Source: Candidatus Saccharimonadota bacterium (lineage in GTDB: Bacteria; Patescibacteriota; Saccharimonadia; Saccharimonadales; Saccharimonadaceae). From it: DNA of 64,000 bases. A model generated the notes under the pieces. The model was not told where the DNA came from. It searched no databases and worked only from the letters and a program-made list of their open reading frames with translations. The stretch covers positions 1 through 64,000 of the forward strand of contig JAGCVL010000003.1 of the NCBI GenBank assembly GCA_017962365.1, written 5' to 3'. The position numbers and the translations under genes were made by a program. Shown here in pieces: positions 27,279 to 35,621 of this stretch (the first letter of the stretch is position 1; each line of letters opens with the position of its first letter).

Positions 27279-29259
27279 TCTGAACTACGCGGGCAACGTA
27301 AACTATGACTCTAAGCAAGAGGTGGGGCAGGTGCCTGAAAAAAATAAGAGGAAACAGTCTCTTGAGGCGATGGTGCGCAATATTCATAAAAGGACGCACG
27401 AGGATAAGAGGGTTCGCAGCTATTTTCACGAGCGTGGCATCAATAATGCTAGCATTGACAGGTTTAGGCTAGGCATATGGAAATTTGGGGGGTATGATAG
27501 GTTTGTTATCCCAGTTCTTGATAAGACTGGAAAAGTGGTCTATTTAAAGTTGCGTATAACACCCGCTGACGAGCCGGCTGAAACATTATCGGAAGTAATG
27601 GGTCAAGAGACGTCGATTAAGAAATATGAGATTTATCCAACTAATGCGGCTCAAGTGCTCGTGGGGGAGGATGAATTAAGGAAAAGTACGTCAAGTGATG
27701 TGCTCATCTGTAAAAGCGAGTTAGACCGGATAATTGCCATACAGGAAGGTGTAAAAATGCCCGTAGTTACAGGGGGCGGCCTAGTCCAGTCGTTCAGAAA
27801 AGAATGGATAGACTCCTTAAAGAACGCACGTAATATTTACCTTTGCTTGGGCGAGAGTGCCGTTGGCAAGCGTGGTGCAACGATACTTGCAAAACGTTTG
27901 GCGGAGCATATACCATCAGCGTCCATCTACATGATCTCATTACCGTTCGAGGATAATGTGTGTGCTGACCTTACAGATTACTTTGTTGAGAAACGTGGTA
28001 CTACTGATGAGCTCTTTAACAAATACGCAAAGTGTCATTGTGGCGCAGAACCAATTGACGTGTCTACATTTAAAGAAATGACTGTCGATGATGTGGCGAA
28101 TGTCCTCGATTCAACTATTAAAAACAATCGCGTAAACAAGGTTATCACCTTCCTGGCGATGCTTCTAGCTTACACGGAAGATTCCCAATTAAATGTAATG
28201 TTTAACGCACAAAGTTCCACGGGCAAGACCTATATTACCTTGGAGGCGTCAAAATATTTCCCAGCCCAAGACGTGAAGGTGTATGGTAGGACAAGCAAGA
28301 CGGCCTTCTACTACAATACCAGCTTAATGAAGTCTGACGATAGCGGAGGGTTCTATATAGACCTTGAACGACGCATTTTAGTTTTTGCAGAGCAGCCGGA
28401 CATGCAACTACTTGAAAACCTGCGTTCGTTTTTATCACACGACCTCAAGAAGACGCCTTTTATTCTTACAAATAAGAGTAAAAATGGGCGGAATACTGCA
28501 GAAGAGGGATATATTCTAGGCTTCTCATCAACAATCTTTTGCTCGGCTAACATGAGGATTGACGAGCAGGAGCAAACTAGAAGCCTTATCCTTAGCCCAG
28601 AAAGCACAGAAGAAACGGTGAGGGCTGGAGTTGATGAAAGCATTGCAAGGAATAGTAACAAGGATGCCTACAATACTAAACTCGACGCCAATGAAGCACG
28701 AAGAGCGTTGATGGAGAGAGTCCTTTACATAAAAAACCTTAGTGTTGGACAGATAAATATTGATGATAGTGAGTATCTAAAAACACGCTTTTACGAAAAG
28801 CTTCGCTCCACGCCACCTAGAGTGCAGCGCCAGATTGGACATTTTATATCATTAGTAAAGGGTATAGCCTTGCTAAATGCACCTTTTAGAATGGTAGGAG
28901 ACAAAATTATTGCCACCAATAAGGATGTTGATGAAGCCATGAAGCTTTGGAGCGTTATAAATGAAAGTATGTTTTATGGCGTACCTCCACAGGCACTGGA
29001 TTTTTATAAAAACTTCGTCATACCTGCCTATCGTCTAAAGAATAAAACAGATGGCGGCGAGAAGGGTATCACCTATGACGAGCTAGCACATTATCATTTT
29101 GAGCAGACCGGCAACTATCCAAATCTAGAAATGGTAAGAAAAATGTTTATACCGGCACTGCAGTGTGCTTCGCTCATTAGCTATGAAAAAGATGATGATG
29201 ACAAGCGGCAAATGCTAATTAAACCCATGGTCTTCTTCGATAACACGCTTGAGAAGTAA
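27268..29259 (+). CDS. Primase-like and AAA+/helicase-like replication protein of the element
   Basis: 663 residues. The N-terminal ~270 residues resemble a DnaG/TOPRIM-type primase without a CHC2 zinc finger: ERGINNASIDRFRLGIWKF, then DRFVIPVLDKTGKVVYLKLR, and a TOPRIM-like stretch LICKSELDRIIAIQEGV followed by ARNIYLCLGESAVGKRGA. The C-terminal half carries an ATPase with the P-loop AQSSTGKTYIT (~residues 310-320) and an acidic hydrophobic strand RILVFAEQPD as possible Walker B. A C-terminal winged-helix-like region follows. Start at 27268 with GGAGAAG upstream; a TTG start 21 nt earlier is unlikely. Probable replication initiator of a plasmid-like state. Confidence 0.78.
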   Translation: MDINLNYAGNVNYDSKQEVGQVPEKNKRKQSLEAMVRNIHKRTHEDKRVRSYFHERGINNASIDRFRLGIWKFGGYDRFVIPVLDKTGKVVYLKLRITPADEPAETLSEVMGQETSIKKYEIYPTNAAQVLVGEDELRKSTSSDVLICKSELDRIIAIQEGVKMPVVTGGGLVQSFRKEWIDSLKNARNIYLCLGESAVGKRGATILAKRLAEHIPSASIYMISLPFEDNVCADLTDYFVEKRGTTDELFNKYAKCHCGAEPIDVSTFKEMTVDDVANVLDSTIKNNRVNKVITFLAMLLAYTEDSQLNVMFNAQSSTGKTYITLEASKYFPAQDVKVYGRTSKTAFYYNTSLMKSDDSGGFYIDLERRILVFAEQPDMQLLENLRSFLSHDLKKTPFILTNKSKNGRNTAEEGYILGFSSTIFCSANMRIDEQEQTRSLILSPESTEETVRAGVDESIARNSNKDAYNTKLDANEARRALMERVLYIKNLSVGQINIDDSEYLKTRFYEKLRSTPPRVQRQIGHFISLVKGIALLNAPFRMVGDKIIATNKDVDEAMKLWSVINESMFYGVPPQALDFYKNFVIPAYRLKNKTDGGEKGITYDELAHYHFEQTGNYPNLEMVRKMFIPALQCASLISYEKDDDDKRQMLIKPMVFFDNTLEK

Positions 29260-29267
29260 ACACTAAT

Positions 29268-29300
29268 ATGTTATTATCTAATTGTTCCACTTCTAGTTAA
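29268..29300 (+). CDS. Possible 10-codon leader peptide
   Basis: ATG at 29268 reads MLLSNCSTSS and stops at TAA 29298-29300. It covers the 5' arm of the long inverted repeat described next. No clear ribosome site, so translation is uncertain. Confidence 0.2.
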   Translation: MLLSNCSTSS

Positions 29301-29392
29301 TACACGAGACTATATTTATTTCCGGCAATGTAGGGTGACCGATACGGAAAGGGTTTCGTGCTCTGGAAGTGGAACAATCGGTCGCCCTTTTT
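29281..29392 (+). promoter_or_regulatory. Attenuator-like leader of the recombinase gene
   Basis: Two interleaved inverted repeats. IR1: 13-bp perfect ATTGTTCCACTTC (29281-29293) with GAAGTGGAACAAT (29366-29378). IR2: GGGTGACCGAT (29333-29343) with ATCGGTCGCCC (29377-29387, one G-T pair), followed by TTTTT (29388-29392), a classical terminator. The 3' arm of IR1 overlaps the 3' arm of IR2 by 2 nt and the arms alternate in order, so the two stems compete. Confidence 0.6.
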
Positions 29393-29409
29393 GGGCTGAA
29401 AGGATTGAT

Positions 29410-31005
29410 ATGAATTATCGTAACTCAAACTTAAAAGCCGTGTTATATGCGCGCAAGTCCACTGAATCTGAGGATAAGCAAGTCCAGTCTATCGACGACC
29501 AAGTTCGTATTATGAAGGAGGTTGCGAAGAACGATGGATTGAAAATAATCGATGTATTACATGAATCCAAGAGTGCAAAAGCCCCTGGTGCACGCATCGT
29601 TTTTAAACAAATGATGCGTGACATAGAGGATGGCAAGTATGATGTAATCCTTGCTTGGGACACAAGCCGCCTATCACGCAATTCTAAGGACGGTGGAGAC
29701 TTACAATGGCTGCTCGACAGTGGTACGTTATATGGAATCCGTACACATGAAAAGTGGTACCACAATAACGATGAGTTGCTTTTTACCATCGAAAATGCCA
29801 TGAATAGTCGATTCATTAAGGAGCTGAAAATTAAGGTGAAGCGCGGCATGGACTCAAAGGCCGACAAAGGAGACTACCCAAAAAGCGCTCCGGTAGGCTA
29901 CCTGAATGACCGCATTAATAAAGTAATAATCAAGGACCCGATTATGTTTGATCGTGTTCAGACGCTATGGAAGAAAGCCCTGTCTGGTGCATATTCAGTA
30001 TCTGAATTGTCCAGAATTGCTACTAATGAGCTGATGATACGTACGCCACAGAAGAAAAGGTCTGGCGGTAAACCACTGTGCTACAATGCAGTACTTAACC
30101 TATTTAAGAACCCTTTTTATATGGGTAAATTCAAGTGGGGTAACAAAGTATATAATGGGAATCACCCCCCTATGATTACCGAAGCCGAATTTGAACAAGT
30201 ACAAAAAATGATAAACCCTAAGCATTCTAGCAGGCCACAAAAAGACCCTTATCAATTTCTTTTACGGGGATTACTTACGTGTGCAGAGTGTGGGTACGCA
30301 ATTGTAACAGAGAAAAAATACAAGAAATTGAAAGATGGTGCTGTTAAGGAATATCATTACTGCCATTGCTGCGGCAAGCATCCGGAGAAAAGATGCAAGA
30401 ACCGGTCAGTCTACGTAGCTGAATCTGAGCTTGTCAAACAAATCAAGAAAGAACTCTGCAAATATGCTATAGATGAAGACTTCTATAAGATTGCGATTAA
30501 GGCGCTAGCCGAAGAAGATGATATGAAGACTTCTGAACAAGATGAGAGAATTGCGCAAATCAATAACCAGATATCCAAGAAGAAGACCGATTTGGATTCA
30601 TTGAGACGAGCGGTTTATACTGGTGTGATTACGGATAATGCTTTCTTCTTATCAGAACAAGAATCCTTAAAAAATGAAATTGATAGCCTCGAAGCAGAGC
30701 GCAGCAAGGTCATAGCCGCCGCCGAAAACTGGCGAGACAAAGCGACTGATATTTTCATGTTTGCGCGTTATGCTAAGGAAGACTTCGATAGTGATGACTG
30801 GGAGCGCAAAAGAGCTGTAATCAAACGTCTCGGAATGAATCTTAAATTATCGGGTCGAACCATACAATTTACCCCTGTAAAATACCTCGTTCCTATAGCA
30901 AATTATCACGAAGAATTGGAAGCTAAAAAAGAGGCGGCTCGAACCGCTCCAGAACAGAGAAAAAAAGACCTCAAAGAGGGCTTAATTTCACTTTGGTGCG
31001 CCTGA
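29410..31005 (+). CDS. Large serine recombinase (integrase)
   Basis: 531 residues. Catalyses site-specific integration and excision. N-terminal resolvase domain with nucleophile S17 in YARKSTESEDK, then SIDDQ and AWDTSRLSRN. Recombinase domain follows, then a zinc-ribbon with CAECGYAIV and a CHCCGKHPEKRCKN cluster, and a coiled-coil region (~380-450). Start at 29410 (AAAGGA upstream) rather than 29335, since the longer frame runs through the terminator hairpin. The final codons Trp-Cys-Ala and the stop are made by the right att core and the tRNA-Leu gene. In the circular form the frame would continue for ~26 more codons. Confidence 0.93.
   Translation: MNYRNSNLKAVLYARKSTESEDKQVQSIDDQVRIMKEVAKNDGLKIIDVLHESKSAKAPGARIVFKQMMRDIEDGKYDVILAWDTSRLSRNSKDGGDLQWLLDSGTLYGIRTHEKWYHNNDELLFTIENAMNSRFIKELKIKVKRGMDSKADKGDYPKSAPVGYLNDRINKVIIKDPIMFDRVQTLWKKALSGAYSVSELSRIATNELMIRTPQKKRSGGKPLCYNAVLNLFKNPFYMGKFKWGNKVYNGNHPPMITEAEFEQVQKMINPKHSSRPQKDPYQFLLRGLLTCAECGYAIVTEKKYKKLKDGAVKEYHYCHCCGKHPEKRCKNRSVYVAESELVKQIKKELCKYAIDEDFYKIAIKALAEEDDMKTSEQDERIAQINNQISKKKTDLDSLRRAVYTGVITDNAFFLSEQESLKNEIDSLEAERSKVIAAAENWRDKATDIFMFARYAKEDFDSDDWERKRAVIKRLGMNLKLSGRTIQFTPVKYLVPIANYHEELEAKKEAARTAPEQRKKDLKEGLISLWCA
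30994..31003. repeat. Right attachment-site core (attR)
   Basis: TGGTGCGCCT, the complement of the encoded CCA end and 3' acceptor strand of tRNA-Leu; identical to 21427-21436. Confidence 0.8.
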
Positions 31006-31084
31006 CTAGACTCGAACTAGCACAGCCGTAGGTTTGGCCACTACCACCTCAAGGTAGCGTGTCTACCAATTCCACCACAGGCGC
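30994..31084 (-). tRNA. tRNA-Leu (anticodon GAG)
   Basis: Minus-strand class II tRNA, 91 nt with encoded CCA. Acceptor GCGCCTG / CAGGCGC, D-arm GTGG-AATTGGTAGACA, anticodon stem CTACC / GGTAG with loop TTGAGGT (GAG), long variable arm, T-arm GCTAG-TTCGAGT-CTAGT, discriminator A. Its 3' end is the integration site, and it overlaps the end of the recombinase gene tail to tail. Confidence 0.93.
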
Positions 31085-31187
31085 ATATATATATTATAAC
31101 ATACTTTCTTAAAATCGGCAGAATTTTATAAAAATATAAACAGCTTTAACGCAGAGTGTGCTATAATGGAATAAACAAAGGAGGCAA

Positions 31188-32192
31188 ATGAAGAGAATTG
31201 TTCGTGGGGTTATGACATTGATAATGTTTGGCTTGGTTGGGGCGCTAACAATAATGCCAAATGTCGCCTACGCTGAAGAAGACACATCAGATGAAATAAA
31301 AAAAGCGGCGACCAGCATCAGCATTAGTCCTGTAAGCAAAATCTTACAGCTCCAGCCAGACACAATATATGAGGATTCGTTTAAGGTAATGAATAATGGC
31401 AGCGACGATATGCCATTTGAGGTATACGCTTCGCCATATTCCTACACCTATTCAGAAGAGACCGAAGAGTACCAGCTGGGCTTCAGCCGGGAAAATAACT
31501 ACACACAAATTACGCGCTGGATTACATTTAAAGGCCCTGACGGTAAATATACGACTAGGCCAAAGTTCGTAGCAAAGCCAGGTGAGAGCGTGGAAGTGAA
31601 CTACCGAATCTCTACGCCAACAAGTTTACCGGCTGGTGGTCAATATGCTGTACTCTTTGCGCATACTTTATCTAGTACGACTATCTCTGGTGGCATTAAA
31701 ACTGAAGCGAGTCCTGGACTCGTAGTCTATGGGCGCGCCAGTGGTGAGACTATTACTACTGCCGAAATTTCAAACCTTGAATTGCGCCAGTCAACAACAG
31801 ATGCGGAGGGAAACACCAGAAATACCATCAACGCTTCCGGTAAGTCTAAAAATACTGGCAATGTGGATTTCACAATGAGTGGCACATTAAAAGTCGAGGG
31901 CATATTTGGGCGTGTTTATTATGAAACAGCACCAAATGAAGCACGCGTGTCGGTAATTCCGGATGCCGAATTGTCGGTTGTTGACGAATGGGAAGATACC
32001 CCCTACTTTGGTCTATTTAAGGCAACCTGGACCGTGAGAGCCGCAGGCGAGAGTGAGACTATTTCGCGAATGATTTTGATTTTGCCAGCGCCAATCATCG
32101 TGGCTATGGTTTTACTATTGACAATCATAATTGTGTGGATTATAATTATGGTTAGGAAGCGCAAAGAACGCCGGTCTAGATTTACCGTTTAG
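31188..32192 (+). CDS. Secreted, C-terminally anchored protein (DUF916-like)
   Basis: 334 residues. Signal peptide with hydrophobic core ~10-26 and cleavage after AYA. The N-terminal extracellular domain has SISISPVSKILQLQPDTIYE and PAGGQYAVLFAHTL, resembling DUF916 / WxL-interacting-type Ig folds. A membrane helix (~300-325) and a basic tail RKRKERRSR end the protein. Good AAAGGAGG site. The neighbouring gene encodes another surface protein of similar layout, and both probably act at the cell surface; partner unknown. Confidence 0.75.
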   Translation: MKRIVRGVMTLIMFGLVGALTIMPNVAYAEEDTSDEIKKAATSISISPVSKILQLQPDTIYEDSFKVMNNGSDDMPFEVYASPYSYTYSEETEEYQLGFSRENNYTQITRWITFKGPDGKYTTRPKFVAKPGESVEVNYRISTPTSLPAGGQYAVLFAHTLSSTTISGGIKTEASPGLVVYGRASGETITTAEISNLELRQSTTDAEGNTRNTINASGKSKNTGNVDFTMSGTLKVEGIFGRVYYETAPNEARVSVIPDAELSVVDEWEDTPYFGLFKATWTVRAAGESETISRMILILPAPIIVAMVLLLTIIIVWIIIMVRKRKERRSRFTV

Positions 32193-32257
32193 ATTGGTAC
32201 CCGGTGGAGCGGGTCTTGGCGAAACCAAAATAAACATAAAATACAAAAGAGTAGAGT

Positions 32258-33130
32258 ATGAGAAAAACACAAAAGAAATTCCTTGGTCTGCTAGGATTAT
32301 CTGCGGTGGCCATTATGACGATGGTTGCTGCGAATATGCCGAGCCAAGGTGTGTCGGCGGTATCAACCGTTACCGACACCATAGAAGTAAGGGTAATCGG
32401 TACCACACCGGCGGTGGATTTGACATCCCCTGCAGATGGGAAAGAAGTTTCTTTTCCGGAATTCACCCTAAATATAAGATATGAGAATGCGGTCAAAATT
32501 ATCGTACGACAAACTTATATCGACGACGGAAGCGAAAAGATAATTGCAGTATATAATACACCAGACAATAAAGTAGGGGAAATCAAAGACGTCAAATTTG
32601 CAGTAGACAAGTATGGCGAGTATAAGATTTCTGCCGAAGCCATCGACGATGACGGAGCGCCGTCGCCAGAAGATTATGTTGTTTTCAAATACCTACCAAT
32701 TTTGGCATCTTACTCAGTTGACCCAATAACGGGCGAGTACAGCGTAAAGGTCGACTCAGTCGGCTATGACGTCTACACTGCAGATTTTTACCTCGATGAT
32801 GATTTTATCACGACCCAAAACCGTACTCAACTCGAGAATAGTGAAGAAGTGCCGCTAAAATTAAAAGAAAAGGGCACATATCACATCACGATTGTGGCAA
32901 AAAATGCCGAAGGTGACACGCTCTATGTACCACTCGTGATAACGATAAACTATACGCCGTCACAAGTACCAGATGCTGGCGCACCGGATACTGGTGGGAT
33001 GTTCCAAAATCTTAATATTTCAAGTGAAGACTATCTCACGACTGGCCTAATTATGTTCTTTATCCTTGGCATAGTAGCTCTCGGCATCGTAATAAGCGGA
33101 CGAAAAGTCAATAAAGGCAAACGACATTAA
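32258..33130 (+). CDS. Secreted Ig-like surface protein with a PDTGG-type C-terminal anchor
   Basis: 290 residues. Signal peptide (core ~8-26, cleavage near GVSA). Beta-rich repeats between ~35 and 225 (PAVDLTSPADGKEVSFPEF). At the C-terminus GAPDTGGMFQNL is followed by the helix YLTTGLIMFFILGIVALGIV and the basic tail SGRKVNKGKRH. The motif resembles a variant sortase signal (LPxTG-like) but with a 15-residue gap before the helix. No sortase is in the window. Weak ribosome site. Possibly cotranscribed with the previous gene (65-nt gap). Confidence 0.75.
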   Translation: MRKTQKKFLGLLGLSAVAIMTMVAANMPSQGVSAVSTVTDTIEVRVIGTTPAVDLTSPADGKEVSFPEFTLNIRYENAVKIIVRQTYIDDGSEKIIAVYNTPDNKVGEIKDVKFAVDKYGEYKISAEAIDDDGAPSPEDYVVFKYLPILASYSVDPITGEYSVKVDSVGYDVYTADFYLDDDFITTQNRTQLENSEEVPLKLKEKGTYHITIVAKNAEGDTLYVPLVITINYTPSQVPDAGAPDTGGMFQNLNISSEDYLTTGLIMFFILGIVALGIVISGRKVNKGKRH

Positions 33131-33166
33131 AAAAAATACTCTTTGATTTTATGTAATTTATACGGG

Positions 33167-33200
33167 GTTGGGCACTCTAAAAACTGCGAGGGTGCCCAAC
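33167..33200 (+). terminator. Hairpin after the surface protein genes
   Basis: GTTGGGCAC / GTGCCCAAC with a 16-nt loop, followed by TTTAGCTTT; a moderate terminator. Confidence 0.6.
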
Positions 33201-33210
33201 TTTAGCTTTA

Positions 33211-33239
33211 AAAAATAACCCCTTGAAGGGGTTATTTTT
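33211..33239. terminator. Bidirectional terminator between surface genes and rpmE
   Basis: AAATAACCCC / GGGGTTATTT with a 5-nt loop, flanked by A-run and T-run, so it can serve both strands. Confidence 0.8.
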
Positions 33240-33570
33240 ACTTTTCTTCGACTTTGGCCTTTTTCTCGGCTTCTTTGGCAGCTTTCTTGGCTTTATTTTC
33301 AAGAGCTGTCTTCATCTTGGCGGCCTTAGCAGCGCGAGCCTTGAAGCGGTCCACGCGACCCTCGGTATCGATGATCTTTTCTTCACCAGTGAAGAATGGG
33401 TGTGAAGCGCTAGAAATCTGGATCTTGACTAGCGGATATTCATTACCGTCTTCCCACTTGATGGTCTCCTCGCTCTTCGCAGTCGATTTGGTGAGGAACG
33501 AGAACTTCGCAGCTTCGTCCATGAAGACGACAGCACGATAATCTTTCGGATGTAACTCTGTTTTACTCAT
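33238..33570 (-). CDS. rpmE: 50S ribosomal protein L31 (type B-like) with a Lys/Ala-rich tail
   Basis: 110 residues. [20 protein letters not shown], then [24 protein letters not shown] identify L31 without zinc cysteines. The last ~35 residues are an Ala/Lys/Glu-rich helix that typical L31 lacks. Minus-strand TATAAT (33586-33581) is 10 nt before the ATG. Confidence 0.9.
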   Translation of the reverse strand: MSKTELHPKDYRAVVFMDEAAKFSFLTKSTAKSEETIKWEDGNEYPLVKIQISSASHPFFTGEEKIIDTEGRVDRFKARAAKAAKMKTALENKAKKAAKEAEKKAKVEEK

Positions 33571-33616
33571 AATTATGGTTATTATAGCACGCCTTGACTA
33601 AAAAGTAAAGGTGTGA

Positions 33617-33686
33617 TATAATGGGATTATATATTATTTAATGAAACAGTTTCTAGGAGATTTCCTCGGGAGTGAGACCTAGAAAC
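33617..33686 (+). promoter_or_regulatory. rpsB promoter and leader hairpin
   Basis: TATAAT at 33617-33622, then a 9-bp stem GTTTCTAGG / CCTAGAAAC (33649-33657, 33678-33686) before the AAAGGAA ribosome site. Such hairpins can mediate autoregulation by S2; here only the structure is seen. Confidence 0.6.
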
Positions 33687-33704
33687 AAAGAGAAAGGAAA
33701 TCAT

Positions 33705-34391
33705 ATGGCAGTGAATGTCGATATGAAGGCTCTGTTTGAAGCTGGTGCACATTTTGGGCACAAGACGAGCCGCTGGCACCCGAAGATGGCGCCATACATC
33801 CATAGCAAGCGCCAGGATGCGCATGTTATCAACCTAGAAAAAACCGTAGATGGTTTCAATGCGGCTTTGCCAAAGATTACTGAGGCTGTAAAAGCTGGCA
33901 AAAAGGTACTCTTTGTCGGTACCAAGAAGCAGATGAAGGGCATTGTCCGCGAAGCTGCTGAATCAGTAGATATGCCGTACGTAACCGTACGCTGGGTTGG
34001 TGGTACTTTGACCAACGTTGATACGGTCAATCGCCAAATCAAAAAACTAAAAGACCTCGAACGCCGCATGGCTTCAGGTGAGCTCGAAAATCGCTATTCA
34101 AAGCTCGAAGTACAGCGCTACCAAGAGGAAATCGATCTATTAAACGAGCGCTACGGCGGTATCAAGGAAATGTCTGAGCAGCCAGCTATCGTAATCGTAA
34201 CGGATGCCAACGAAGACAAAAATGCCGTCCGCGAGGCAAACGTACTAAATATTCCAGTTGTAGCCCTCACCGATAGCAATGTCGACCCAACCAACATCGA
34301 CTATGTTATCCCAATGAACGATGATTCGATCAAGGCAACCAAACTTGCCCTAGATTACTTTGTCGAAGCAATTAAAGAAGGTAAGAAATAA
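33705..34391 (+). CDS. rpsB: 30S ribosomal protein S2
   Basis: 228 residues. Signatures: ALFEAGAHFGHKTSRWHPKM, FVGTKKQ, PYVTVRWVGGTLTN and the C-terminal ATKLALDYFVEA. Start at 33705 with AAAGGAAA; the in-frame ATG at 33672 overlaps the hairpin. Heads the rpsB-tsf-frr-uppS gene order common in bacteria. Confidence 0.96.
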   Translation: MAVNVDMKALFEAGAHFGHKTSRWHPKMAPYIHSKRQDAHVINLEKTVDGFNAALPKITEAVKAGKKVLFVGTKKQMKGIVREAAESVDMPYVTVRWVGGTLTNVDTVNRQIKKLKDLERRMASGELENRYSKLEVQRYQEEIDLLNERYGGIKEMSEQPAIVIVTDANEDKNAVREANVLNIPVVALTDSNVDPTNIDYVIPMNDDSIKATKLALDYFVEAIKEGKK

Positions 34392-34425
34392 TTTTGCGTA
34401 AACTAAATATAAGGAGGCAAAAACT

Positions 34426-35016
34426 ATGGCTGAAATTTCAGTTGAACAAATTAAGAAATTAAAAGAGCTCTCCGGCGCAGGTTTGACCGACGCCAAGAAG
34501 GCTCTCGTCGAGGCCGATGGGGATTTTGACAAGGCTCTTGAAGCGATGCGCAAAAAAGGTTTGACGAAGGCCGAAAAGCGCGGCGACCGCGAGACTCGCG
34601 AAGGTTTGGTTGAGGCTTACGTCCACGATGGCCGACTTGGTGCAATCGTAGAAGTAAACTGTGAAACTTCTTTCGTGGCGAAGACCGACGAATTTAAGAC
34701 TCTTGCACATCAGATCGCAATGCAGGTTGCATCTATGGCACCACTTTACGTATCAGAAGATGACATCCCGGAAGATGTCCGCAAGGCAAAAATCGCTGAG
34801 CTCGAAGCTAATTTTAAAGGCCCAGAGAATATGAAGGAACAAATCCTTGAGGGTCAAGTAAAGAAGGCTTTCTCAGACAAGGTGCTTATGAACCAACCAT
34901 ACATCTTGGATGATACCAAGACTGTGGAACAGTTCATCAAGGAAGCAATCGCAAAGACTGGTGAAAATATCACCGTCAAACAGTTCAAGCGAATCGAACT
35001 TGGTGTAACCGAGTAA
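34426..35016 (+). CDS. tsf: Elongation factor Ts
   Basis: 196 residues, the short form. Exchanges GDP for GTP on EF-Tu. N-terminal UBA-like domain (EQIKKLKELSGAGLTDAKKA) and the core with GRLGAIVEVNCETSFVAKTDEF. One core subdomain is missing relative to the ~280-residue enterobacterial protein. AGGAGG site 8 nt upstream; a terminator follows. Confidence 0.95.
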   Translation: MAEISVEQIKKLKELSGAGLTDAKKALVEADGDFDKALEAMRKKGLTKAEKRGDRETREGLVEAYVHDGRLGAIVEVNCETSFVAKTDEFKTLAHQIAMQVASMAPLYVSEDDIPEDVRKAKIAELEANFKGPENMKEQILEGQVKKAFSDKVLMNQPYILDDTKTVEQFIKEAIAKTGENITVKQFKRIELGVTE

Positions 35017-35017
35017 A

Positions 35018-35042
35018 AAATAGCCCTAAGGGGCTATTTTTT
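35018..35042 (+). terminator. Terminator after tsf
   Basis: AATAGCCC / GGGGCTATT hairpin with a 3-nt loop and a T-run. Confidence 0.85.
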
Positions 35043-35075
35043 ATGGTATACTGATATTATAAATAAGGAGTTATT

Positions 35076-35621
35076 ATGTTTGACACCAGTAAAGAACGCA
35101 AAGCGATGGAAGAAGTCGCGGCACGATTTGATGACGAAATGAAAAAAGTACGGACCGGAAGAGCACATCCAGATATGCTTGGTGGAGTAAAAGTAGAAGC
35201 TTACGGTCAATTTATGCCACTAAACCAAGTTGCGAATGTGACCGCGGCGGATGGCACATTGCTTGTCGTGACACCATTTGACCCATCGACAATCCAGGCG
35301 ATCTCATCGGCAATTCGAGCAGACCAGACTTTAGGGCTCAACCCAGCTGATGATGGGCGAGTAATCCGAGTACCGATCCCGGCATTGACCGAAGAAAGGC
35401 GCAAAGAAATCGTAAAGACCGCTTCGGCCAAAGTAGAGCAAGCAAAAGTTGCAATCAGAAACGTGCGCGAGGATGCTAGAAAAGAAATCAAAGCAGCAGA
35501 AGAGCTGGGTGAAGATGTCAAAAAGCGCGCCGAGAAAGAAATCGACGATTTGACTAAGGAATTTAGCGACAAAATCGACACAGCATTTAAGGCAAAATCA
35601 GAAGAGATTATGAAAATATGA
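35076..35621 (+). CDS. frr: Ribosome recycling factor
   Basis: 181 residues. Splits post-termination ribosomes together with EF-G. Signatures: KKVRTGRAHPDML, VEAYGQFMPLNQVANVT, PALTEERRKEIVK and the C-terminal helix DDLTKEFSDKIDTAFKAKSEE. AAGGAG site. The next gene starts within its last codon. Confidence 0.95.
   Translation: MFDTSKERKAMEEVAARFDDEMKKVRTGRAHPDMLGGVKVEAYGQFMPLNQVANVTAADGTLLVVTPFDPSTIQAISSAIRADQTLGLNPADDGRVIRVPIPALTEERRKEIVKTASAKVEQAKVAIRNVREDARKEIKAAEELGEDVKKRAEKEIDDLTKEFSDKIDTAFKAKSEEIMKI

Noticed and set aside
29333-29392. T-box riboswitch before the recombinase
   Set aside because: GTGGAAC and the terminator recall a T-box end, but no specifier stem or full T-box consensus is visible and the downstream gene is not amino-acid related.
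29335-29409. N-terminal extension of the recombinase
   Set aside because: The extra residues are encoded by a terminator hairpin and a good ribosome site precedes the ATG at 29410.
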